Part shown: one piece after another, positions 10,628 to 19,809 of the stretch
Layout of the letters: each line of letters starts with the position of its first letter
Numbering within the stretch: position 1 is the first letter of the stretch
Assembly (NCBI GenBank): GCA_963565915.1
Contig: OY751491.1
Span: 4,278,001 to 4,342,000, forward strand
Direction: 5' to 3'
Origin: Entoloma clypeatum
Taxonomy: Eukaryota > Basidiomycota > Agaricomycetes > Agaricales > Entolomataceae
DNA: 64,000 nt
Translations under genes and position numbers: made by a program
Notes under the pieces: model-generated
What the model was told of the DNA's origin: nothing
The model's input: only the letters and a program-made list of their open reading frames with translations
Databases searched by the model: none

Positions 10628-11850
10628 ATGGCAGCCCGCAACACTCAGAACTCCCGCGCAGCAGTGGAAGCATCAAACCTGCAGGACGCCAGGGCGACAT
10701 TTCTACATATGTTCCAAGATTTTCCTGCAGAAGAATCTGCACCCAAACCCGACCCCACATCTCCGACACCTCGTCTCCAAACACCTCAGACACAAGGACC
10801 TCCGATTCCTGAAGAATCCCATCCTTTTAAATCTCTGACCTCTCCTTTTGACAATAACAATCCTTTCCATTGTGAGCAAACTCCAAACCTTGCCAAAGCA
10901 ATCATGCTTATGACGCAGGAGCTCCGACATAGAGAGATTCTGAAGACTCCGAAAAAGAAGTCGAAGGAACCCGACCCTTTTGACGGTTCCGACTCTCGGA
11001 AACTCACCAGTTTCTCGCACAATGCATGCTATATTTCTGAAACAACCCCGCCTTTGATGACAATGATAACAAAGTCAGTTTCACTCTGTCATACCTCTGA
11101 GGAACTTCACTCAAATGGTTTGAGCCCACCCTCTTGGGAGAGTCCGACAATGACAATGTCTGGTTGGATGACTGGTCTGCCTTTGTGCACATCCTCCAAT
11201 CCAGATTTGGACCAATAGATCCGACTGGAGAAGCAGAGGACAGTCTGGATCACCTTTGGATGCACGACAATCAGAAGATCCTATGTTACAATGTGGACTT
11301 CAAATGTCTTTCCGCTCGCACACAGGGGGATGATGGGGCACTCCGATATCGGTACTACACCAGTTTAGCAGAACATATCAAAGATATTTTAGGGACCTAC
11401 CCCAAATCTAAGACTCTGGCTGAGTTGAAGATAATGGCCCATAACATTGATGCTCGCTACTGGGAACATCAACACGAGAAATCACGCTCCTCCGACAAAT
11501 CTACTCCAAAGTCTGACAAATCTGACAAATCCGACAAGAAACAGACCCCTGCTTCATCATCTTCCAACAACTCTTCATCATCTAAACCCAACTCCCAACA
11601 ACGACAAAAATTGTCATCTACCTCTCTGAAATCCGCCCTTTCCAACAAACTTGGCAAAGACAGGAAATTGACTCCCCAAGAACGCCAATGACGATTTGAC
11701 AATAATTTATGCATGTTTTGGGGCAACATTGGTCATTGGGCTTCTGACTGCTCAAAGAAATCATCTTCTAATGCCAAAGCAAAGGCTCGCGTGGCCCAAG
11801 CTGAGGACAAATTGGAGAAGATGACCGAGTCAAAAAAATAGTAAGCAGTC
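10628..11850 (+). pseudogene. gag: Gag of a decayed Ty3/Gypsy chromovirus
   Basis: Gag would form the particle and bind element RNA. The reading begins MAARNTQN at 10,628. A change of frame near 11,110 leads into a region containing WLDDWSAFVHILQSRFG, typical of Gypsy capsids (11,134-11,691). It ends with a zinc-knuckle remnant at about 11,712-11,750 in which the second Cys of the C-x2-C-x4-H-x4-C pattern is Trp (CMFWGNIGHWASDC). A TGA at about 11,689 sits where CGA (Arg) is expected, fitting CpG decay. Followed by a protease-like frame, it is the first gene of the element but is clearly dead. Confidence 0.8.
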
Positions 11851-11880
11851 CTCAGATTCCAGCACATACTGGGGATTACG

Positions 11881-12543
11881 TTGACTCCTTTCGTGCACCT
11901 TTGGAAACCCTCCGACTCAATGTGTCCACTCTCTCAAATCCAAACTCTCTATGTATTGATTTGATATCTCCGACCTTTTCCGATTCTCTTCTGATAAAGA
12001 CTCTTATTGATTCTGGTTCTACACATTGCTTCGCAGATACCAGATTTATTTCTTCTTTAAACTTATCTCCGACTCCGATTCCTTCACCTATGGTTTTGAA
12101 ACTTTTTGACGGTTCTTCAAATACTTATATCACACAATCTATCGATCTTCCTCTCTGATTCCCTTCCGGTGAACTTCTGACCATCACATTTTACATGACA
12201 ACCCTTGATTCATCTTGTAATTTGGTTCTAGGACACAACTGGCTCACCTGCTACAATCCATTGATTGACTGGGTATTGGGCAGTATCTTATTCCATTCTA
12301 CGTTACCCGACACTCTGAGTCTGACTCCGACGTTGACTGCTGAGGCAGCTCTGCCACCTCTGCAGTGTCTGCCCTCTCTGATGGGCACCTCTGATCCACT
12401 CACTCCGAACACCTATGACCTGCCACAGATTACCATGGTCAATGCAGCCGCATATCTCCATGCATGTAAAGCTCCTGGGGCATATGCTTTCCATGTTCAC
12501 CTCTCCGACATCTCCACCAATTCTATGTCCGTCTCTGACAATT
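11881..12543 (+). pseudogene. Protease region of the decayed chromovirus
   Basis: An aspartic-protease signature, LIDSGSTHCF, occurs at about 11,998-12,027, followed by the LGHNWL motif at about 12,229 that closes Gypsy retropepsins. The frame is broken by a TGA at about 12,156 where an Arg codon is likely. The enzyme would cut the Gag-Pol precursor. A palindromic insertion follows directly and separates protease from reverse transcriptase. Confidence 0.75.
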
Positions 12544-12547
12544 AGGG

Positions 12548-12835
12548 AATGGCATGGATAAACCCAAGGATAACTCACACTGTACCTGTATCCGTACCCC
12601 TGGCGACCCGTACCCGTGACCCGACGGGTTTACCCGTCAAAACCAGCCAAGAATCATCGAAAACGGTCAAGATTCAAGTGAGTTATGATCAAAACAGTCC
12701 CAGTTTGCTGTTTTGCTCATAACTCACTCAATACTTAACCATTTTCGATGATTTCTGGCTTGTTTTGAAGCTCACGGGTAGGGGAATGTGTACCTGTACC
12801 CTTATCCATAACCCGTGAGGGTTACTCATATCTGT
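12548..12835. mobile_element. Palindromic MITE inserted between protease and reverse transcriptase
   Basis: The core is a long inverted repeat: AGCCAAGAATCATCGAAAACGG...GAGTTATGATCAAAACAG is mirrored as CTGTTTTGCTCATAACTCAC...TTTTCGATGATTTCTGGCTTG around a short centre. The outer ends carry repeated GTACCC/ACCCGT words. It interrupts the polyprotein frame, so it inserted after the chromovirus. The exact ends and target duplication could not be settled. Confidence 0.65.
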
Positions 12836-12839
12836 GCTA

Positions 12840-13580
12840 TTGCCTACTGACAATGCTCCCAACCTCTCTGGCATACCCGAGGAATACCACGATTTTGCTG
12901 ATGTATTCAGTAAGAAAAAAGCTGACACCCTTGCACCCCACCAACCTAGAAAGATGGATCACTCCGACTCTGCGTCAACTACCGAGGCCTGAACAAAATC
13001 ACGAAGAAGGACCGATACCCACTTCCACTGATCTCCGATCTCTTAGCCACTGCTGGCAAAGCACACATTTATACCACCATAGACCTCTGACACGCATACC
13101 ACTTAGTTCGCATCGCTGAAGGTGATGAATGGAAAACTGCATTCTGCACTTGCTATGGATCATTTGAATGGTTAGTCATGCCATTCAGATTGTCTAACAC
13201 ACCTGCAGCCTTCCAACATTTTATGAACGACATCTTCTCCGACCTTCTGGACATCTGCATTACCATTTACCTCAATGACATCCTGATCTACTCCGACAAC
13301 CCCAAGGAACACAAAAAACATGTCTGAGAAGTCCTCTGGCGACTCCGACAACACGGTCTTTACGCCTGCACTGACAAGTGTGACTTCTCCGCCAAAACTG
13401 TAGAATATCTTGGATTTATCCTTTCTCCCGATGGACTCAAAATGTCAGAAGCGAAAGTCAAGATTATTCAGGATTGGCCTGAACCGCGCAGAGTAAAGGA
13501 CGTCCAGTCCTTTTTAGGTTTTGCAAACTTTTACCAACATTTCATTCCATTCTATTCCAACATCACCTCCGACATGACGA
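12840..13580 (+). pseudogene. Reverse transcriptase of the decayed chromovirus
   Basis: The order of motifs is that of Gypsy RT: an IPEEYHDFADVFSK-like entry (about 12,878), [12 protein letters not shown] (about 12,969), EGDEWKTAF (about 13,119) and the catalytic block. The active site reads YLND rather than Y-x-D-D (about 13,268), a G-to-A change of the first Asp. Several TGA stops replace Arg codons. VEYLGFILSPDGLKM and QSFLGFANFYQHFI mark the end of the RT domain. The RNase H segment expected after it is missing: the frame jumps to the integrase zinc region near 13,640. Confidence 0.85.
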
Positions 13581-13619
13581 TCGGATATATGTTACCGACT
13601 CCGACAACCTCCAACTCCA

Positions 13620-14914
13620 AGTCCTACAGCACAAGCATGATCATATGCTTGCTGGACACCCAGGTCAGAACAAGACACTTAGTCTCATTCAGTGCGATTA
13701 TACCTGGCCCAGAATACGAGATTTTGTCAAACACTATTGCAAGTCATGTACTACTTGCATGTGATTGAAGCCACAAAGACACAAGCCTTATGGCCTACTC
13801 AAACAGCTTCCAATCCCCGAACATCCTTGGAATTCTATCTCAATGGATTTCATTGAGACCCTTCCGACCTCCGACAACTTTGACTCCATCCTCGTCATTG
13901 TTGACCGATTGACAAAGCAAAGTATCTTCATTCCGACAACCATTCACTGCACCTCTGAAGACCTTGCTGTACTCTTCGTATTACATGTCTTCTCTAAACA
14001 TGGTGTTCCCAAACATGTCACCTCCAACCGCGGCCCTGAATTCGTCTCCCGATTCTTCCAATCTCTCGGAAAGGCTCTAAACATGACCCTCCACTTCACC
14101 TCCGGTTACCACCCTGAAGGTGATGGCCAAACCAAATGCACTAACCAGACCCTCAAACAGTACTTGCGGATATTCTGCAACTACCAACAGGACAACTGGT
14201 CCACTCTCCTCCCGATTGCGGAGTTCATGTATAACAACACACCTAGTGCTACCACTGGCATATCTCCCTTCTTTGCTAACAAAGGTTACCATCTGAACAT
14301 CACTGTTCACCCGGAACGCAACCTCCCGAGCCCGATCCTTTGTGACTGACTTAGATGAACTTCACCAAGAACTGAAATCCACCATCTCCGACGCTCAACA
14401 ACGTTACCAAAAGTCCTCCGACAATAATCAGATGGCAGCTCCAACGTTCTCTGTCAGACAACAGGTTTTCATCAAAGCACAGTTCTTCTGCACAAGACAC
14501 CCATCCAAGAAACTCTCAGAAAAGTACTTGGGACCATATGAGATCATTGCACAACCCGGCACACACTCCTTTATCCTCTGACTCCCCGACACATTCTGCG
14601 GTGTTCACCCCGTCTACCATGTCTCCATGCTTGAACCCGCAACTCCGAACACCATTCCAAATCGGACCCAACCTCCGCCTCCTCCGATTGACATTGACGG
14701 AGAACTTGAGTACGAGATTGCTGAAATCATCGACTCAAAGATCGACCAACGATGTAGCTGCAAGCTACTATATTTTATCTGTTGGTTAGGATATGAAAAC
14801 ACTGATGAAGAATTCTCTTGGCTACCAGCCAATGAACTGGAAAACGCCCCCAAGCTTGTCTCCGACTTTCATTCCACTTATCCCGACAAACCGGGTCCGC
14901 TCACATCACTCTGA
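13620..14914 (+). pseudogene. Integrase and chromodomain of the decayed chromovirus
   Basis: Integrase would insert the cDNA, and the chromodomain would steer it to marked chromatin. An H-H-C-C remnant with HPGQNKT and SCTTC lies near 13,660-13,760. The core starts at SMDFIETLP (first Asp kept). The second Asp is Asn in TSNRGPEF and the catalytic Glu is Lys in DGQTKCTNQ, both explained by G-to-A changes. After a frame change near 14,341 the C-terminal part ends with a chromodomain (about 14,707-14,870) with aromatic positions in EYEIAEIID, LYFICWLGY and FSWLPANEL. The TGA at 14,912-14,914 ends the element's coding region. Confidence 0.85.
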
Positions 14915-14941
14915 AACAAGAAAAACAAGTACTATTGCTAT

Positions 14942-15861
14942 CTACTTAGTACATTGTTTCTTGTTTGACAGACCCTCCTCCTTGTCCGACTCCTTCTCCA
15001 ACTCCGCCTTCTCTGACGGCTCCAAAATCCACATGTCGGAATCGTCCGACAGCTCTGGAAACTCCAACCTTTTCCTATTCACTATGTCCTTCCTAATCCT
15101 CCTCGCGATCCTCTTCTCCAGTCTCAACTCATGAGTCTCCTCCCTCGTATCCATCTCCGACTCCAACCCTCCCTCCGACACCTCCGGCGACTTGGGTAGA
15201 TACTTGGTGTTCACCGAGTATCTACCCAAGTCGCCTCACCTGCCTCGTCTCCGCCAATATCATCTTGAGGACACCCAAGACGGTGTCCTCCGACCCACTC
15301 TCCAATGCCTTTTTCTTCCCCTTATTCACCTTCACCGTTTTCTTCACCTCCTTAACCTCCGATTTTCCCTCCGACGTTCCGACCTTGCACTTCTTCTTGT
15401 CTTTGACACAACCATTGCAGGATGACTTATTCCTAAAACAAAAGGTTAAAACAGAAGAGACAAACCAAAGAAGAACTTACTCATCATGTTCTCACGATGC
15501 ACCTATCACAGGCGCCAACCCCGACCCCGACTCCTGACCCCTCTCCGACCGTCGCCGTCACCTCCTCTACCTTCCTCTTCTTCATCACCTTCTTCTTCCT
15601 CTCTGCCTGCGGCCCCCCCAACCCCTTGCTCAATGTGCCTTGTGCAGTGACCACTTCATCGGCCCTCCTCTAAGCCGCCAGCTCCAACGCCTGACGCATC
15701 TCCTCCACTAACCGCGCCGCCTCCGCTGCCCTCTCTTCCTCCGCTCTCCACTCCTCCTCAGCCTTCCTCACAGCCTCCTCCTCCGCTGCTCGCTTCTTCG
15801 CCTCCACCTCCGCGAGCTTAGCCTGCAGCGCCTCCATCTCCTTTTGAAAATCGGTTGCCGA
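14942..15861 (-). pseudogene. Coiled-coil/Cys-rich protein gene of basidiomycete type, broken
   Basis: The frame starts with MSATDFQKEMEALQAKLAEV at 15,861 and forms a long Lys/Glu/Ala coiled coil of about 65 residues before a TAG at about 15,670. Beyond it, coding character continues: a basic KKKVMKKRKVEE stretch, then CDRC and, after a probable short intron (about 15,470-15,435), CNGC-x6-C spaced like a small zinc cluster. A Glu/Lys-rich tail ends near 14,942. Proteins with this layout are commonly hypothetical in mushrooms and often lie near transposons. No function is known to me. A 50-bp hairpin lies inside the gene. The upstream region and start codon are duplicated at 1-925. Confidence 0.55.
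15186..15235. repeat. Near-perfect 50-bp palindrome inside the coiled-coil gene
   Basis: Two 24-nt arms, beginning GGCGACTTGGGTAGATAC and mirrored after a 2-nt loop, differ at one position. A transcript from either strand would fold into a very stable hairpin. It falls at a place where the gene's frame is hard to follow, so it may be a small inverted duplication. Confidence 0.85.
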
Positions 15862-16774
15862 CATATTGAGGTTTTTTTGGAAGAGTTTTGAAATGGAAAG
15901 AGAATGGGAGGAACAAGAAGAAAGAACCACCCGGACGGTATTTTCAACCAATGCATCACATGACACAGTTCACGTGCACCGACCACCTAGGTCCTTAGGC
16001 CTCATGGGTTCAGCCCCAGTGAAAATCGGGTCGCAGGGAAGTGGGTTTTCTCAGGGCTATTTCAGGTTTGATCTTGCCTAATTTGGTTTAAATCAGTCTG
16101 AATGGGAAATTTGATTTGACTTATGGAGAGTCCAACTTTAAGGGTTTGAGAGGGTTTGAGTCAGAATAATCCGGAAATTCAACCATCAATTCCCACAGGT
16201 TCCCACTTAATTCCCCTGGTTTGACAGATTTTAACTGAATCACCCCTGAAAAAACCTTGAGAAAACCGGATCACATCCTGCTCGTTTCCCAAATTTTCCA
16301 GGTTATCCTGACTCAAACCCTTAAAGTTGGACTTGGTGTCGATCAAATCAAATTTCCCATTTGGACTGATTTAAACCAAATTAGGCAAGATCAAACCTAA
16401 AATAGCCCTGAGAAAACCCACTCCCACACGACCCGATTTTCACTGGAGTTCAGCCCTAAGGGGGAAATACTGTTATATTCCGGGTATTGTGGTAGGTGTT
16501 ACTTGGTCTTTTTGTTCATTGGCTTGCTCTGTGTTGTCAGATGCATCTGTAGTCGAACATGTTGTGTATGTGTATCCCTTGGTGTTCCAACGTTCGAGAT
16601 CCTCAAAGCCACCCAGCAAGATTTTGTCTTCGTCATCAACATTGTGTGCTCTGTCTGTTTCCCTCACCGTGTCCTTTTGCACAGGTTCATCAGTGTCCTC
16701 AACGACTTCAACCATGACAGCGCTGACAGCTGGCATCTGTGACCATCTGCTTTCGAAATAAGCCATTGTAGCAG
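15850..16774. repeat. Right arm of the large inverted duplication
   Basis: Reverse-complement match of 1-925, essentially identical over the parts compared. Unlike the left arm, it continues uninterrupted on both sides: into the coiled-coil gene on the left and into the zinc-knuckle Gag fragment on the right. This copy is therefore probably the original arrangement. Confidence 0.93.
16016..16446. mobile_element. Palindromic MITE, right copy
   Basis: Mirror image of the MITE at 329-759, carried along by the inverted duplication and therefore inserted before it. The same TIRs and GGCTGAAC flanks are present in complement. It separates the Gag-like fragment from the coiled-coil gene. Confidence 0.75.
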
Positions 16775-17010
16775 TATTCTGTGGTGCTGCGCATTGCTGA
16801 TGCCAGTCGTCAATGGATCCTTTAATTCCGTCGGGGTGCCCAAGGAGACGAGAGCCGTCAGGGGCGCGGAATCGGTTGTCCCGGTAGATGCATGTATTGT
16901 CGCGGAGGTATTCTGTCGCCTGCGGGCATTCCCTCAACAAGTGGCCTCCTTTCCAGCAAAAATGGCAGATGTGGTCCGTTTGTCCCCAAGTTGTGTTCCG
17001 GGGTGCATTG
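16473..17010 (-). pseudogene. Retroelement Gag C-terminal fragment with CCHC zinc knuckle
   Basis: Reading on minus, a zinc knuckle CHFCWKGGHLLREC (about 16,973-16,932) is followed by CPQATEYLRDN..., a Trp-containing linker and an acidic tail ending at 16,473. Zinc knuckles of this C-x2-C-x4-H-x4-C type bind retroelement RNA. Nothing upstream of about 17,010 continues the capsid: the 1.45-kb repeat starts at 17,014 and truncates it. The last 97 codons are duplicated at 9-302. No protease or RT follows, so it is a remnant. Confidence 0.6.
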
Positions 17011-17013
17011 TAC

Positions 17014-18465
17014 GTAGTGTTCGAAGGTTCAGTCTACATAGACCTGAACTGGACTGAACTGAACTGAAAAATAGACCACATTGGACTGAACTGCGGTCTA
17101 AGGTCTATACGTTTTAGAAAATTTAGACTGCAGTTCAGTCTAGATTTTTTTTTTGACTTAGACCACAAAAAGACCAGTCTAAACAGGTCTAGACCGGTCT
17201 TTTTGCCCTTTGGGATACACCTCCAACCCCCCCCCCCCCCCCTAATATTCTACAAATTTTGGAGATTTTTCAGTAATCTGCATAATATTCTAGATATTTA
17301 TAGTCCAATTTTATTGGTCTAAGGCTTGTTTTGAAGCTACAACTGAGTGGAATACATTTCTAGCTTGTATATAAACTCTTGCTCAGAGTCACAAAGGTTA
17401 AGAATTGAGTGAAACATGGTGAAAACATAGCTAAAACATATGATTACAGTGTTATTTTTTTGTATCTGTGTTTACAGTGCTATTTTTGTTGTATCTGTGT
17501 GCCTCTCATTGCGGAGTGAGCAATGGGTGGATGTGTTGATTCGATGTTGGATGATGCGCGACACGCGCACATCAAATGTGTCAAATATATGTAAAACAAA
17601 CTCAAAAAACATCACTTTCTCCTTAATATGGCTACACAGGAGGAAGTAAGCTTACAGACTATATCAATAATGTACCAGAGTATCATATGTCAATAAATAT
17701 GTATTTATTTCATGAATTTTCGCCACGGATTTGAGCATATAGCGATGCGACGCTTTACACCAAACAACAGTAAACAATGTGCAAATGCATCGCGCAGGCG
17801 GTGCCTTCCTCATGATCTAATAATAGTTTAACATGATAGAACTCATCAATATATATGTATTCACCTTCTGAAACAGCTTGTATAATTTTTAGATCTCTAG
17901 ATAAGATAGAAATGATGAAATGTGCATATTTCAGTAAAAGTGTTATATCTCCATAATGAATGCACCAAATTTGAAAAACAGATGTGCTGTGAGGTCCCCT
18001 GAATGAGGAGAATCCAAAGCTGAAACAAAATTCTTTGGTCAAATTTTCGACCTATTTTGCTTCTATTCACCTTATTAAGTCCTTGGCTTGATTTGAATGG
18101 TCTGAGTAGATTTACATACAATGTTACAATGGTATATATACAGTACATATAGACTACAGTGGTTGTGGAAGGGAGGAAATAAGAAAAGGTTGTTTTTGTG
18201 TTTGAGAAAACCCATGATGATCCCCTGTTGATCACGATTTACAGTGTGCCATTGTTTTGATGCATTATTTCAGAATTCTACCTATATAGCTCATATATTT
18301 AATTGGTTATATGCTTACTATTAGCTTCTAAGTATCTCTACATAAGTTACAAACTATTTTTACGACTTATAGTGCCACGGATTGGGCATTGAAGGCACAA
18401 GTTTCAATGACGTGCATTGCTCGGCATTGATGCCAAGCACTCTCGGCAATTTCCGAAAGTTGAAC
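17014..18465. repeat. 1.45-kb interspersed repeat, copy A
   Basis: Starts TAGTGTTCGAAGGTTCAGTC, the terminus type of the hAT-like MITE at 39,944, followed by many GACTGAAC/GGTCTA words. It includes a run of C at about 17,228-17,243 and ends near AAAGTTGAACCATA. A diverged copy in the same orientation is at 28,624-30,105. A matching right terminal repeat was not identified, so the right border is approximate. The only sizeable frame (18,042-17,755, minus) has a counterpart in copy B but no known domain. Confidence 0.8.
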
Positions 18466-19246
18466 CATACAGTGACTCAAAAAATTGATTCAATGTTTGA
18501 CACTTTTTGAATATCTGTTGAATAACTTTGTATCTGATATAAATAATACCAGGATGTTGGTATATGGAAGGAAGCATTTGATCAGGGCGATCAGTTTAAA
18601 ACAGGAACTCATTGAATCAATTATTTGAGGGGGTATCAGAAATATCAGAATCTGATGCTCCACTGATTCTATAGCAACCAATGAGTGACAAATAGTTGCT
18701 ATAGTGATGCTACCTTTGATTGGACCTGGACTGAAGGTATTTAAGCAGTCCAAATGCTCTCAGGATATTTCAAATTCAACATGTGCCTTTGGCAAGCCTA
18801 AGTTATCACTGGAGGCCCCCCAGAGGTCTATCACCTGTGTCATTGGCCTTAAAATAGCATGTCACTTGTTGCTTCAGTCAGTAATCATTGACTTCTCATC
18901 ATGGGACTGGCTGCTGTGATGCATCTGGCATCAATATTTGTTTTCCCTTCAATTTATCTTTTCCCAGCATTGCCCTGTCCTTTTTCCTCTCTGTTGATGA
19001 AATTCTGTTCACTCATTTTTAATAATATGGATTGTGTTTTTTAAGATTTGATATTGTGTTATAAGGTGATAGATCCTGTTGTTGTATCAGTATTTCTACA
19101 GTGACACATCAGGCAGAAACCTATGAAACTGGACTGAACCAGGCCAAAGCCCAACTATTCTGCAGGAGAAAAGACTGGACCAGTGGTAAAGTCCAGTCCA
19201 GTTCAGGTCTCAAACCAAATTTTAGGACTGGACTTCAAAACACTAT
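18466..19246. other. Unassigned DNA ending in a hAT-MITE remnant
   Basis: No gene recognised. The end (about 19,180-19,246) reads CCAGTCCAGTTCAGG...GGACTGGACTTCAAAACACTA, matching the right end of the MITE 39,944-40,433. It is therefore a truncated member of that family. Confidence 0.5.
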
Positions 19247-19249
19247 CTA

Positions 19250-19507
19250 CTTGCCTTTGAACATTCTCTCCATCTCCTTCTCTGCTCATCCACACCTCTG
19301 CTCATCCACCATCCAGCGATCCGAAATCTAGGACCACATCAAAGAGTGGGGCGCAACATACAAGTCGAAGCCAGGTCCTTTCTGCAAGACATCACACTTG
19401 TGCATCCACTCATCCGCTACTCTGCTCTGACTCACCCAACGTTTTCCAACATTGAGAAACTTTATGCTATGTGACAGTATATTTGAACTACCATTATTCT
19501 TTGATTT
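19250..19507 (+). other. Fragment related to the chromovirus leader
   Basis: CAACATACAAGTCGAAGCC and ACAGTATATTTGAACTACCA occur in the same order as at 10,468-10,600. This is an old LTR/leader fragment of a related retroelement. The hAT transposon at 19,516 inserted into or just beside it. Confidence 0.45.
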
Positions 19508-19515
19508 ACCCAACA

Positions 19516-19667
19516 TAGTGTTGCCGCGGCTTGGGCTCGGAGCCAGCTCAAGCCCGAGCCAAGCCATCCCAGAGCCAAAGCCGAGCCGAACCTGGCTATC
19601 AAGGGCCCGGCATATCAAAGGGGAGCCGAGCTGCTGCTTGGCTCTGAAGCCGGCTCAAGCCAAGCCC
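19516..19667. repeat. Left terminal and subterminal repeats of the hAT transposon
   Basis: A 19-bp TIR is followed by clustered GCTCGGAGCC, CAAGCCCGAGCC, GAGCCGAGC and CCGGCTCAAGCC words in both orientations. In hAT elements such clusters are bound by the transposase and are needed for transposition. Confidence 0.8.
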
Positions 19668-19809
19668 TGAACATGAATTTTCGGGGAACTTAGGATGTGG
19701 ATGGGGGGCTGCGGGGCACCAAAATCCATTCAGTTCTCTCTTTCGTAACAGTTTGTACATATTTTCGAGTGTAGATGTTAAAATAGGGGTAAAATATAGT
19801 GGTTAATCA

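Noticed and set aside
1..16774. The 925-bp repeats as LTRs of one giant retroelement
   Set aside because: They are inverted, contain parts of two genes and a MITE, and lack LTR ends or a target duplication.
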